NCBI RefSeq assembly: GCF_015207705.1
Contig: NZ_JADEWI010000001.1
Span: 274,956-338,955, forward strand
Direction: 5' to 3'
DNA length: 64,000 nt
Source: Nostoc sp. LEGE 06077
GTDB lineage: Bacteria; Cyanobacteriota; Cyanobacteriia; Cyanobacteriales; Nostocaceae
Positions 55,912 to 64,000 of the stretch are shown here, one piece after another (positions within the stretch are counted from its first letter, which is position 1; each line of letters opens with the position of its first letter). The notes under the pieces were generated by a model. That model worked only from the letters and a program-made list of their open reading frames with translations. It searched no databases and was not told where the DNA came from. A program made the position numbers and the translations under genes.

Positions 55912-56520
55912 CTAAGTAAACATTGATTTAATCAGACGATAACCGCCAACTTTCTGGGATAGCAGAAAATGCGCGATTACAAAGACTACAATAATGGGGA
56001 CGGTAACAAAGTGAACTACGCGTAAGATTTGCCAATTGCCAAATAAGCCAGACAACCAATGTAGTTGTGCGGGTTTATACATTGCTAATCCAGAGGCGAT
56101 CGCCAGGATCAGTACTGGGACAATTCCTGTATAAATTAACCGATGCCAAGCATAGTTTTTCCGTTTCGGATTTTGCCCTTTTTGTAAAACTTGCAAGTCA
56201 CCTTGGGAAACAAACCGCTTTTCCCAACGCTTTGTGAAAAATATGTAACCGCCATAGACTAACAAGTTCAACGCGAATAACCACATAGCAGCAAAGTGCC
56301 AGTTGCGTCCCCCGCCTAACCATCCTCCGAGTAAGAATGTCCTGGGAAATGTCCAAGCTCCCCGCCCACCAAACACAGGGTTAGCATTGTAAATTTGCAA
56401 TCCGCTGCCAATCATCACCACCAAACTAACGATGTTGATGCCATGAAATATTTTGGCAGATAACTCTTGTTTCGGCCCCGCAGGAGGTTTGCTACGTTTA
56501 CCAGCTTTAGAAGAAGCCAT
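55912..56520 (-). CDS. Cytochrome b561-like membrane subunit
   Basis: A 202-residue membrane protein with four spans. The haem-ligand His residues are placed as expected: KIFHGINIVSL, GRNWHFAAMWLF, NYAWHRLIYTGI and RVVHFVTVPIIVVFVIAHFL. This is the b-type cytochrome that accompanies periplasmic molybdopterin enzymes and carries electrons from the quinone pool. It is the first gene of a two-gene unit with the molybdopterin enzyme. Confidence 0.88.
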   Translation of the reverse strand: MASSKAGKRSKPPAGPKQELSAKIFHGINIVSLVVMIGSGLQIYNANPVFGGRGAWTFPRTFLLGGWLGGGRNWHFAAMWLFALNLLVYGGYIFFTKRWEKRFVSQGDLQVLQKGQNPKRKNYAWHRLIYTGIVPVLILAIASGLAMYKPAQLHWLSGLFGNWQILRVVHFVTVPIIVVFVIAHFLLSQKVGGYRLIKSMFT

Positions 56521-56850
56521 AGAAAATCCTAATTTTTGTATTCAAACCTAAAATGTCTCAGGTGTTCTACTGCCTTATTGCTAAAAAAGTTTACTCATCT
56601 AGCTAAAAAAGAAAGTTTTTTATTGATGACTTACTGGAAAAAGTGTGAAGTACTTAATCAAAAATACTTATCTCTCAGGCATAACCCCTTCTATCTATCT
56701 CCTGGTGCTAATTGAATAACGGATACCTAATACTTATATCAGGTTTATTTCTCGACTTTATGCTTTTTTTTGATTGATACTAGAATGATGACTAAACTCT
56801 TTACCTGTTACCAATTAATATTTATTACTAATAATTAACCAGCCTGGAGA
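56521..56850. other. Intergenic region
   Basis: AT-rich, between two minus-strand units. It should contain the promoter for the cytochrome/molybdopterin genes. No gene is seen. Confidence 0.4.
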
Positions 56851-57360
56851 TTATTTGCTGAAGGCAGCATAACCAAAAGTAGCGTTAAAAGCCCGACACC
56901 AAATTGCCGTACTGGCAAACTCTGCAATCTTGATATTATCTGGGATGGCATAGCGTTGTTTACCAGAGGTTTTTTGCAACCGCCCCAAACTAACGTACTC
57001 TTTTTCCGTAATGCCGTAAATTTTGGGTTGCTTTTGGCGGTGGAGAATTACCAGCAAGTCTGGCCCGCTGTCGGTCTTGAAATTTTGATCGAATTCTAAA
57101 AATGTCTTACCATTCTCAGTAATAATGCTGGCATTACCAAGGGTTGTGTGTTCTCCTTTCACAAAACTCCCTGATGTGACAACTGTTGGTGTCTCGGCTT
57201 CCTTGGGAGATCCTGGAACTTTAGCAGGTTCAGTCTCAGCTACTTGAACATTCTGCACACCTTGTCCGGCAGAATTTTCCGTAGGCTTTATAGCTGCCTG
57301 TTCTGCACAACCAGCGATCGCCAAAGCCGCAAAACTCAAAATTATTAATTTCCTTTGCAT
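56851..57360 (-). CDS. DM13-domain lipoprotein
   Basis: A 169-residue lipoprotein (signal with lipobox LAIAGCAEQ). After a Pro/Thr-rich linker comes a DM13 domain (about 62-169): SGSFVKGEHTTLGNASIITENGKTFLEFDQNF, DSGPDLLVIL, IPDNIKIAEFASTAIWCRAFNATFGYA. The Cys in IWCRAFN and the pattern around it are conserved in DM13 domains, which have been proposed to bind haem-like or redox groups. Its place among redox genes fits this, but the activity is unproved. Confidence 0.88.
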   Translation of the reverse strand: MQRKLIILSFAALAIAGCAEQAAIKPTENSAGQGVQNVQVAETEPAKVPGSPKEAETPTVVTSGSFVKGEHTTLGNASIITENGKTFLEFDQNFKTDSGPDLLVILHRQKQPKIYGITEKEYVSLGRLQKTSGKQRYAIPDNIKIAEFASTAIWCRAFNATFGYAAFSK

Positions 57361-57568
57361 GGCTCAAAAGCCTCCAATTCAGATATTTCTGTTAATTTCT
57401 TGCTCTTGTTGACTAACACATTCAAGTTTGCATACTCAGGATAATTACTGTCATGATTGCAACTTACCATGAAGTTACTATTAACTACACTGAAAGTACT
57501 GGAAAACCCTGAAAATTTAGCAAGAATTTATAAATTGCCTCAGAAATTTGATCTGGTTGTTGGAGATT

Positions 57569-58258
57569 TTACAGTGGGAGGCTGGGAAACATAGGAGCTA
57601 ACCACAGTTGAATTTGCACATCCCAACCCAGAAGAATGGCGATCGCAGATGCGGCTACTAAAACACCACCAACTCTCTGTAACATTTCACTTTGAGAACG
57701 CAAACCTAGCAAAGATTTGCTGGCATAACGCCCAGCATAAGCGATAGCGAGTAACGGTAACGCGGCTCCTACACCAAAAGCCAATAACAGCGTAAATGTC
57801 CCCCAAATTTCATGCTTGCTGGCTGCTAAAACTAAAATGCTACCCAGTACAGGCCCCGCACAAGGAGTCCACAACAAACCAAGTTGAGTTCCTAACCAAA
57901 ATTCTCCCGTTAATCCTACCCCTGTGGTTCTTTTAATTCTGCCCAATTGCAAATAACTCAGCAGCAGATAACTCCACTTGGGGAAAATTGATAATAAACC
58001 CAAAAACAACAGAATAAATATACCCAGAGAACGCAAAGTACTGGCCAGATTAGCTAACCAACTGCTGGCAATTCCTAGCAAACTACCTGCTGTGGCAAAT
58101 CCAGCTACTAAACCAGTGACTAAAGCTACAGGGCCGTAGCGGTGGGTAGAAAGCGATCGCCCCACCAAAACAGGCAAAACAGGCAAAACACAAGGTGACA
58201 GTACAGTTAAAGTCCCTGCCAAAATGGCTAATCCGGCCGATAGGGAAGTGATTGCCAT
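57569..58258 (-). CDS. CcdA/DsbD-type thiol electron transporter
   Basis: A 229-residue protein with six membrane helices and the two reactive Cys of the CcdA family: TVLSPCVLPVLPVLVG in helix 1 and LLWTPCAGPVLGSIL in helix 4. It passes reducing power across the membrane to extracytoplasmic thioredoxin-like proteins. The TlpA-like lipoprotein gene directly upstream (6 bases apart) is the probable partner. A role in cytochrome c maturation or oxidative repair cannot be distinguished. Confidence 0.9.
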   Translation of the reverse strand: MAITSLSAGLAILAGTLTVLSPCVLPVLPVLVGRSLSTHRYGPVALVTGLVAGFATAGSLLGIASSWLANLASTLRSLGIFILLFLGLLSIFPKWSYLLLSYLQLGRIKRTTGVGLTGEFWLGTQLGLLWTPCAGPVLGSILVLAASKHEIWGTFTLLLAFGVGAALPLLAIAYAGRYASKSLLGLRSQSEMLQRVGGVLVAASAIAILLGWDVQIQLWLAPMFPSLPL

Positions 58259-58264
58259 CTTGAC

Positions 58265-58873
58265 CTATCCTAAAAGCTGACGAATCATCTGTTCTGTTTC
58301 TGAATAAGCACCTTCACCAATGTGGTCGTAGCGAATTATGCCTTGGCGATCGGCTAAAAACAAATGCGGCCAGTATTCGTTTTTGTAAGCATTCCAAGTT
58401 TTGAATTCATTATCTATCGGCACTGCATAGTTAATTTTGTGTTTTTGCAGGGCTTGTTTGACATTGTTAACCACTTTTTCATAAGCAAACTCTGGTGTGT
58501 GGACACCTACAACTTTGAGTCCTTTGTCTGCATATTCTTGATGCCAACGGGTAACGTATGGCAGAGTACGCTGACAGTTGATACAAGCAAATGTCCAAAA
58601 TTGAATTAATACCACGCTCCCTTTCAGATCAGTCGTTGTTAAAGGGGAGGAGTTGAGCCACTGGGAAATTCCCTGAAATTCGGGGAGTAGTTGCGCGTTA
58701 GCAGGTACCGCAGCAACACTTTGAGTGGGAGCGCTACTAGGCGTAGGCGCAACAGCATTGGGAATTGCGATTTTCTGAGAACATCCAGAGGCGATCGCCA
58801 CTCCACCTGCTCCGATTGCACCTAACCCTAGATAGGTCAGAAGTCGGCGGCGCTTGAGGAAATATTTATCCAT
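58265..58873 (-). CDS. TlpA/thioredoxin-like exported lipoprotein
   Basis: A 202-residue protein. A twin-arginine-type signal (KRRRLLTYLGLGAIG) ends in a lipobox ASGCS. After a Pro/Ala-rich linker comes a thioredoxin fold (about 75-200) with the active site FWTFACINCQRTLPYV (CxxC) and the cis-Pro region AVPIDNEFKTW, plus the later WPHLFLADRQG. It probably receives electrons from the CcdA-like protein encoded immediately downstream. Confidence 0.9.
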   Translation of the reverse strand: MDKYFLKRRRLLTYLGLGAIGAGGVAIASGCSQKIAIPNAVAPTPSSAPTQSVAAVPANAQLLPEFQGISQWLNSSPLTTTDLKGSVVLIQFWTFACINCQRTLPYVTRWHQEYADKGLKVVGVHTPEFAYEKVVNNVKQALQKHKINYAVPIDNEFKTWNAYKNEYWPHLFLADRQGIIRYDHIGEGAYSETEQMIRQLLG

Positions 58874-59202
58874 AAAGCAATTGTTCTAGTTACGAAGATC
58901 AACTGGAATACTTTTGAGTTTCGGATGATTACGTAGATACAGAAACAAATTTTCGGAGAAATGGGTGCGTTGTGTACGCACCCATTAATGGCTTTGGTAG
59001 TTTTTATCTGTATTTGTAAACAGTCCCAAGATGGAAGTTTTACAGTATAAAAATTTACCAATTTGCCTAAACAGTTTTCAAGAATGGTTACAAAAAGTTT
59101 TTTGAGCAATTCTTGTATACACAAGCAGCTTCAGGATACAAACTTTTTCTTATTTGTGTAAAAACTGTCTTGTTAGTTAATGTATCCTTAGTAACCCAAC
59201 TA
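58874..59202. other. Intergenic region with a strong hairpin
   Basis: AATGGGTGCGT and ACGCACCCATT (58959-58985) form a perfect 11-bp stem with a 5-base loop. It lacks a T-run on either side, so it may be a regulatory or dispersed hairpin. No gene is seen. Confidence 0.55.
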
Positions 59203-59502
59203 TTAGGGTGTGCTAGTTGGTGCGGGAGTAGCACCATCTTTCTTCATCGCGTCGCCTTTCTTCATCGCGTCGCCATCTTTCTTCATAGCGTCACCATCTT
59301 TCTTCATCGCGCCGCCTTCATTTTTCATCGCGCCGCCTTCATTTTTCATCGCGCCGCCTTCATTTTTCATCGCGCCGCCGGTATCATTAGCAGGAGTAGC
59401 AGTAGGTGAAGTAGAAGCAGGATTATCACCACTTGAGCAAGCAACTAAGCTTCCCATCAAAGCAAGACTTGCAATCACACCAACAAATTTTAACTTCATC
59501 AT
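59203..59502 (-). CDS. MxKDx-repeat lipoprotein
   Basis: A 99-residue lipoprotein: signal MMKLKFVGVIASLALMGSLV with lipobox ACSS, a Thr/Pro/Ala linker, then tandem seven-residue units GAMKNEG (three) and AMKKDGD (three or four), and a Pro/Thr tail. This is the pentapeptide MxKDx repeat layout. The alternation of Met and charged residues is seen in small exported stress or metal-linked proteins, but no activity is proved. The 21-bp DNA repeats allow easy copy-number change. ATG 59502 is used, with AAGGGG upstream; the preceding ORF residues are not a signal. Confidence 0.82.
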   Translation of the reverse strand: MMKLKFVGVIASLALMGSLVACSSGDNPASTSPTATPANDTGGAMKNEGGAMKNEGGAMKNEGGAMKKDGDAMKKDGDAMKKGDAMKKDGATPAPTSTP

Positions 59503-59993
59503 CTTTATGAAACCCCTTAAAAGTCTTACTAAAGAAATAGACAAGGATCATCCTGTATAATCATACGGATGAAGTCAGATTTTGATAATAAATTAACTTT
59601 TTTTTAAAATTACTTTGCAAAAATTAATTTTACTTAACAATCTAACTTCATCAGCCATTGGAAGATTTCTATTAATTAGTACACTTTTAGTCTTGGGCAT
59701 TACGCAAAAAGTTAGGAATTCAACATAAAATTTGCTGGTGGCAATTGGATATAGGGAGATGGGAAGTGACAGGTGTAGGTTTTTGACGTTTTGCTTCACC
59801 AACATGGATTTGAAGTATAAGGGTGTTAAGGTTTTGCCAATTTACACCTCAATATATCCCTAAACCCCTGACTAAAGCCTGAATTCTTCATCTCACTGCT
59901 TAAGTCCTGACGAAGAATCGGGTTTTTGGGAACTTCTGAACGTCTACCATCTGAGAGTTTCCACCAAAAACCCGATTGTTAGGTTGAGAGAAT
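59503..59993. other. Intergenic region
   Basis: No gene that I can support. A 70-codon minus-strand open frame lacks coding character. A GGGTTTTTGG / CCAAAAACCC inverted pair (about 59920-59976) may end the transcript of the small gene at 59994. Confidence 0.4.
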
Positions 59994-60185
59994 TTATAAA
60001 TCGGTCTTGATTTTGATTTTGCCGACTGCTCTACCAACTTTCTCCCATGTTCTAGCTGTTTCTACATCTTGCCAATTATCTCTCAAATTTTCAGCCTTTT
60101 CGTAACAGACCTGCGAAAGTATACTAAGCACACCAGATAAACTCATATTCTCTATCATTATCTCTATGTCGCTTTTGTCGTACAT
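59994..60185 (-). CDS. Small hypothetical helical protein
   Basis: A 63-residue acidic helical protein (MYDKSDIEIMIENMSLSGVL, then SQVCYEKAENLRDNWQDVETARTWEKVGRAV). CGGAGT lies 8 bases before the ATG at 60185, so this start is better than the longer frame open to 60293. I recall similar short proteins in other cyanobacteria but no function. Confidence 0.65.
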   Translation of the reverse strand: MYDKSDIEIMIENMSLSGVLSILSQVCYEKAENLRDNWQDVETARTWEKVGRAVGKIKIKTDL

Positions 60186-60500
60186 TTTTACAACTCCGAA
60201 GCCAAATTTTGTTAAACAGCTTTGATATAAGTAATCATCTACCAAATTTGGTAGTGATAATACCTGGAATTGCATGATCTCGTCATGCAGCAATGGAATG
60301 ACTTAAAAATTATCAGTGGGATCGCTGGATATATTTCTCAAGAGTCAGGAGTCAGAATTTAGGTGGGTGGGAACCAAGCTACATTCGCTACTCAATTTTT
60401 CGTCTAGCTTCTGGTAAAAACGATGAGTGTGCTGACATAGCAGTCCAATAGGATGTCTCTCGTGGATTCTGAATTCGGTCTTCTGTTTTCTGACTTTTTC

Positions 60501-61406
60501 TCATTCTTCTTGACTTGCTTGCAGGAGTTGATACTGTCGCCATTTTTCTTGTTGACGGACTCGTTTTTCTTCAGTCAGTTGATCAAAACAGTAGGGGCAA
60601 GAAATACCTGTTTCATAATGGGGAGAAGTTTTATCGGCTTCCGAAATGGGATGTCCACAACAAAAACACAACTCATGGCTACCTGCTTCTAACCCATGAC
60701 GAACAGCTACCCGTTCATCAAAGACAAAACATTCTCCTTCCCATAAGCTTTCGGCGGCGGGGACTTCCTCTAAATATTTGAGAATGCCCCCTTTGAGGTG
60801 ATACACTTCACTAAATCCTTGGGCAATCATCAAAGATGAAGCTTTTTCGCAGCGAATACCACCAGTACAAAACAAAGCGACTTTTTTGTGTTGATTAGGG
60901 TTGAGGTGATGTTCAACATATTCTGGGAACTCCCGAAAAGAATTTGTATGGGGGTTCTGCGCTCCTTGAAAAGTCCCGATTCTGACTTCATACTCATTGC
61001 GAGTGTCAATCACCGTAACTTCTGGGTCAGAAATTAAATCATTCCATTCTGCTGGACTGACGTAAATACCTACTTGCTGATTCGGGTCAATTTCCGGTAA
61101 ACCCAAAGTCACAATTTCTGACTTCAATCGCACTTTCATGCGTTCAAAGGGTGGGGTTTGAGCATAAGATTCTTTGGACTCTAAATCTGCTAAACGGCGA
61201 TCGCTCTGTAGATAAGTAAAAACAGCATCAATGCCTTGACGCGAACCCGCAATTGTGCCGTTAATTCCTTCGGCTGCTAATAAAATTGTCCCTTTAATAC
61301 CTTGTGCTAGACAATAAGCCAGCAAAAGTTCTTGTTTATCGGCAAAGTCGGGCAAACTGACAAATTTATAAAATGTTGCAACAATCTGGGTATTTTCTTG
61401 GTTCAT
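60501..61406 (-). CDS. trhO: tRNA uridine(34) hydroxylase / rhodanese-like protein TrhO
   Basis: A 301-residue member of the YceA/TrhO family, which makes 5-hydroxyuridine at the wobble position of some tRNAs in an oxygen-dependent way. It has the N-terminal acylphosphatase-like domain ([20 protein letters not shown]), the rhodanese domain ([20 protein letters not shown]) with the active Cys in [15 protein letters not shown], and a C-terminal zinc-like Cys cluster ([22 protein letters not shown]). Length is normal. Confidence 0.93.
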   Translation of the reverse strand: MNQENTQIVATFYKFVSLPDFADKQELLLAYCLAQGIKGTILLAAEGINGTIAGSRQGIDAVFTYLQSDRRLADLESKESYAQTPPFERMKVRLKSEIVTLGLPEIDPNQQVGIYVSPAEWNDLISDPEVTVIDTRNEYEVRIGTFQGAQNPHTNSFREFPEYVEHHLNPNQHKKVALFCTGGIRCEKASSLMIAQGFSEVYHLKGGILKYLEEVPAAESLWEGECFVFDERVAVRHGLEAGSHELCFCCGHPISEADKTSPHYETGISCPYCFDQLTEEKRVRQQEKWRQYQLLQASQEE

Positions 61407-61478
61407 CCCTTTGGCAATGGAACAATCTTCAGGTAAAATTTTAAAAGTAGTTAAATTTGACTACCTTCTTAATTTTAC

Positions 61479-61551
61479 GGGGGTTTAGCTCAGTTGGTAG
61501 AGCGCCTGCTTTGCAAGCAGGATGTCAGCGGTTCGAGTCCGCTAACCTCCA
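61479..61551 (+). tRNA. tRNA-Ala (anticodon TGC)
   Basis: A 73-nt cloverleaf. The acceptor stem GGGGGTT pairs with AACCTCC, the D loop is AGCTCAGTTGGTAGAGC, the anticodon loop CTTTGCAAG has TGC at 34-36, and the T arm is GCGGTTCGAGTCCGC. CCA is not encoded. Confidence 0.97.
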
Positions 61552-61622
61552 TTGAATTTCCAAAAGCAAAGATATAGGGGTTGGCGTGTTTGTTTCCTTC
61601 GTAGCAGGTGGCGCACCGCTTT

Positions 61623-62531
61623 TTAAGAAACATAGGGAGAAACATCTAAGATTCCTTGATCGCCATCTAAAACGACTTTTACACCCACCGGTAATGCCGC
61701 ATTTTGTTCGCCGTGACCAAAGGGTAAATCAGAAATAATAGGAATTCCTAAATCACCCAAGCGATCGCGCAAAACTTCTTCCACACTAAAGCTAGGGACG
61801 TTGGCTGGAGGTTCACAGCGCGTAAAACCACCTAAAACTATCCCACGCACGTTTGCTAACACACCACTTAACCGCCACTGGGTCAGCATCCGGTCAATAC
61901 GATATGGTGCTTCCGTGACATCTTCAAAGGCTAAAATCACATCCTCAAAATCAGGTTGTAGCGGTGTACCTAAAAGATGAGTAGCAACTGTCAAATTACC
62001 AGGAAGCAAAATCCCAGTTACAATCCCACCACCCCAGCCACGACCTTTCAGCGGCTCTATCTGCTTTCCTTCTACCCAATTTAATAGTCGCTCTCTCGAC
62101 CAATCTGGCTCATTGGCAAATGTGGTCAACACAGGTGCGTGAACACTAGAAATTCCTACATTGAACAGGCTCCACAACAGCGCTGTAATATCAGAAAATC
62201 CAATCAGCCACTTAGGAAATGTGGAGTTGTTATGCCAATCCCAACTTTCTAAAATGCGGGTGCTGCCAAAACCGCCTCTAGCGCAGAGAATACCACGGCA
62301 ATCAGGGTCATGCCACGCTGCGGCTAACTGATGGCGGCGAATTTCGTCTTTATCAGCCAAATAGCCCCAACTTTGCTCAATATTAGGGCTAATTTCTACA
62401 CGATAACCGTGCAATCGCCAAATTTCTATACTCCGCTCAAAAGCATCGAATTCTCGTAAAGCACCACTAGGCGCAATCACGCGCAGTAAATCTCCAGGTT
62501 TTAGGGGGGCAGGTAAAATTGTTGATTTCAT
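61623..62531 (-). CDS. LD-carboxypeptidase (peptidase family S66)
   Basis: A 302-residue enzyme of the LdcA family, which trims the terminal D-Ala from tetrapeptides in peptidoglycan recycling. The start MKSTILPAPLKPGDLLRVIAPSG is typical. The nucleophile Ser lies in CARGGFGSTRIL, and the Glu and His of the triad in ILAFEDVTEAPYRIDRML and LPFGHGEQNAALPVG. ATG 62531 is chosen because family members begin here; the frame stays open upstream for about 100 codons without similarity. It has no signal peptide, so it is cytoplasmic. Confidence 0.92.
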   Translation of the reverse strand: MKSTILPAPLKPGDLLRVIAPSGALREFDAFERSIEIWRLHGYRVEISPNIEQSWGYLADKDEIRRHQLAAAWHDPDCRGILCARGGFGSTRILESWDWHNNSTFPKWLIGFSDITALLWSLFNVGISSVHAPVLTTFANEPDWSRERLLNWVEGKQIEPLKGRGWGGGIVTGILLPGNLTVATHLLGTPLQPDFEDVILAFEDVTEAPYRIDRMLTQWRLSGVLANVRGIVLGGFTRCEPPANVPSFSVEEVLRDRLGDLGIPIISDLPFGHGEQNAALPVGVKVVLDGDQGILDVSPYVS

Positions 62532-62757
62532 CAATAAATTTTTTAGGAGGCAGAATTTCAGAATCAGCAAAACTCCAACTATATACTTTAGTCTTTGAGA
62601 TGTACACTCATACCATTTCACAAGAGAAACAGAGTCAATCATTATTCTTGACTCTGCTGAACAGGATATTTTGAACAAACTCAATTGAGGCGATGGAAAA
62701 TCAGTCGCTAGAATTGAGAATGAATTGTCTGAGAAAGATGAGAATAAGCTGATGTGA

Positions 62758-62934
62758 TTATCTTCGAGGTGTAGGAGTAGGTCTGGGTGTAGGTGTTGTC
62801 GGCCTAGGAGAAGGCCTTTGTTGTGCAATTACCAAGTCTGCTTGATTAGCAGATGGAGAATCAGAAAAGGAGACTCCACCAATAGCGGTAGTCATCAACA
62901 CCGCTAGAATCACAGATGTTATACCCTTCATCAT
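62758..62934 (-). CDS. Small exported Pro/Thr-rich peptide
   Basis: A 58-residue ORF with good signals: AAGGA 6 bases before ATG ATG, a signal peptide (GITSVILAVLMTTAIGGVSF) and a tail RPSPRPTTPTPRPTPTPRR. The mature part would be only about 30 residues, very rich in Pro, Thr and Arg, and probably extended and surface-exposed. I recognise no named family. It lies upstream of the LD-carboxypeptidase gene on the same strand, so a link to the cell wall is possible but only by position. Confidence 0.7.
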   Translation of the reverse strand: MMKGITSVILAVLMTTAIGGVSFSDSPSANQADLVIAQQRPSPRPTTPTPRPTPTPRR

Positions 62935-63247
62935 AATTTCCTTTTTGCAGAGATTTATGTCTACCTATTCTGCTTAATCAAAAAAGTTCTGCTATCTTGC
63001 TGGAGAAATAAGCAGTTGTGAGTGGTTTCGCAACATTAGATAGATGGTAAATTTAGGTTTATTGAGTATGTCAGTGCGATCGCATTATAAAACTACGTGA
63101 GATTTTTGACTTTCCTAGAGTAAAGATTTGTGATTGAGTTTTGGGAAAACTAAAGATGATAATACTGCCTTTTTTCGTACCTTAATTTGCAACTATGGTT
63201 GAGGACGAAGATTGGAAACATAACCTAAAAGGCAAAGGATTGATATT
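62935..63247. other. Divergent intergenic region
   Basis: Lies between the small exported peptide (minus) and the truncated kinase (plus) and should hold both promoters. One GTGCGATCGCAT HIP1-like site; no gene is seen. Confidence 0.4.
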
Positions 63248-63880
63248 ATGCTGGCGAAGCATTACATCACAAATGCTAATGAGCTTAACCTGGGATTAGA
63301 GTCAACTTTGCAAGAATTACCTATGTGGAAAGTTCAGGTTGAGTTAGATTGTCCAGGTGGTGACTTAATGACACTCTTCGGACAGGAACCTTTACTTCCA
63401 GGAATAATTTTAAATAAAAGGCAGCTTTGTGTAGGAATGATTTCGCGGCAAAAGTTTTTTGAACACATGAGCCGCCCCTATAGTTTCGGATTATTTTCTC
63501 GGAGACCAATTGAAAACTTATATAACTTTCTTCAGCCAGATTTATTGATAATTCCTGGAGAAATAACAATTGTAGAGGCAACTCAGAAAGCATTAAAAAG
63601 ATCATTCCATTTGGCATATGAGCCAATTTTAGTAGCAACTCAATCAGGAAGCTATGGACTAATTGATTTTCATCAATTACTGTTAGCCTACTCCCAAATT
63701 TATGCCTTGACGTTAACTCATTTACAGATAGCCGAAGAACAATCACAAATTGCCAAAGCTGGCTTTCAAGACTTACAACATAATTATGCTCGATTATTAC
63801 AAAATGAAAAAATGGCGGCTTTAGGACAATTAGTTGCTGGTATTGCCCATGAAATTAACAATCCTGTCAACTTTAAGTAA
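63248..63880 (+). pseudogene. Sensor histidine kinase cut off after the H-box
   Basis: A 210-residue product. The first about 150 residues resemble the paired CBS-like sensor region of cyanobacterial kinases ([31 protein letters not shown]). A helical linker ([10 protein letters not shown]) leads to the HisKA start [20 protein letters not shown] with the phospho-acceptor His, then K and a stop at 63880. The ATPase domain should follow NNPVNF but the next 120 bases do not encode it in any frame I can read. It cannot phosphorylate itself as it stands. It could still be phosphorylated by a partner kinase or be a relic. Confidence 0.75.
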
Positions 63881-64000
63881 GCCGTGGTGAAAATTTACAA
63901 CTATGTAACAAGCAATTAAGTAGAAGAATTAGAGTTAAATTTTACACGTTGTGTACTATAGTTTCTTTTTTCTCCTCTTGTTTGAACTCCATTAATGACC
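63881..64000. other. Sequence after the truncated kinase, to window end
   Basis: AT-rich. No continuation of the kinase ATPase domain and no other gene is visible up to the end of the window. Confidence 0.4.

Noticed and set aside
59210..59560. Plus-strand frame of FFIASP repeats
   Set aside because: Antisense of the MxKDx lipoprotein repeats.
59593..59805. 70-codon minus-strand frame
   Set aside because: No ribosome site, no recognisable pattern, AT-rich intergenic composition.
62532..62828. N-terminal extension of the LD-carboxypeptidase
   Set aside because: The family starts at MKSTILPAPLKPGD; the upstream residues have no similarity and overlap the small secreted peptide gene in another frame.

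Overview
The window is chromosomal DNA of a filamentous, probably heterocyst-forming cyanobacterium (Nostoc/Anabaena/Calothrix type). The evidence is: photosystem I psaD, two chlorophyll-pathway genes (acsF, chlM), the carboxysome shell gene ccmP, a phytol-kinase-like gene, a tmRNA whose tag reads ANNIVKFARREALVAA, very frequent HIP1 sites (GCGATCGC), many heptanucleotide tandem repeats (STRRs) in intergenic DNA, and several pentapeptide-repeat proteins. No organism name can be proved from the sequence alone.

Layout. 1-0.5 kb: the start of a caspase-like gene behind its EACC1 partner, a predicted conflict/cell-death module. 1.2-7.4 kb: DICT-GAF histidine kinase, psaD, trpE, a pentapeptide-repeat protein and a GT8 glycosyltransferase. 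7.5-10.5 kb: a small unknown gene, a DUF4114/PEP-CTERM exported protein, yidD and a phytol/dolichol-kinase-like membrane enzyme. 10.9-16.2 kb: a peptide-export cassette with an HlyD-type adaptor, a C39-peptidase ABC transporter and two double-glycine-type precursor genes, one at each end, sharing the same 5' leader (hairpin, then TGAGGC-AACAATC, then ATG). 16.3-22.5 kb: a giant Ser/Thr kinase-ATPase-GAF-adenylate cyclase and a VapBC-like pair, followed by an exact 21-bp repeat array. 23.3-28.9 kb: uvrC and a type II restriction-modification pair whose nuclease gene is cut by an IS4-family element with a clean 10-bp target duplication. 29-37.2 kb: acsF, a large TPS-type exported protein, small secreted and unknown genes, a threonine aldolase and ssrA. 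37.3-43.5 kb: marC, a nucleotidyltransferase, a MITE-like repeat, a 14-residue-repeat coiled-coil ORF, a NACHT-pentapeptide STAND protein and two small membrane proteins. 43.7-51.6 kb: chlM, eno, argC, ribBA, ccmP and a pentapeptide protein. 52-59.5 kb: relics of ppsA and a universal stress gene, three tandem DUF928 genes, a molybdopterin oxidoreductase with its cytochrome b, a DM13 lipoprotein, a CcdA/TlpA pair and an MxKDx lipoprotein. 60-64 kb: trhO, tRNA-Ala, an LD-carboxypeptidase, a tiny Pro/Thr-rich exported peptide and a histidine kinase cut off just after its H-box.

The most interesting parts are the two-precursor peptide export cassette (10.95-16.11 kb), the IS-inactivated nuclease that leaves an orphan methyltransferase (25.2-28.9 kb), the NACHT-pentapeptide gene with its repeat-built coiled-coil neighbour (39.0-42.5 kb), and the caspase/EACC1 edge. 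All functions are inferred from reading the translations; no database search was run.
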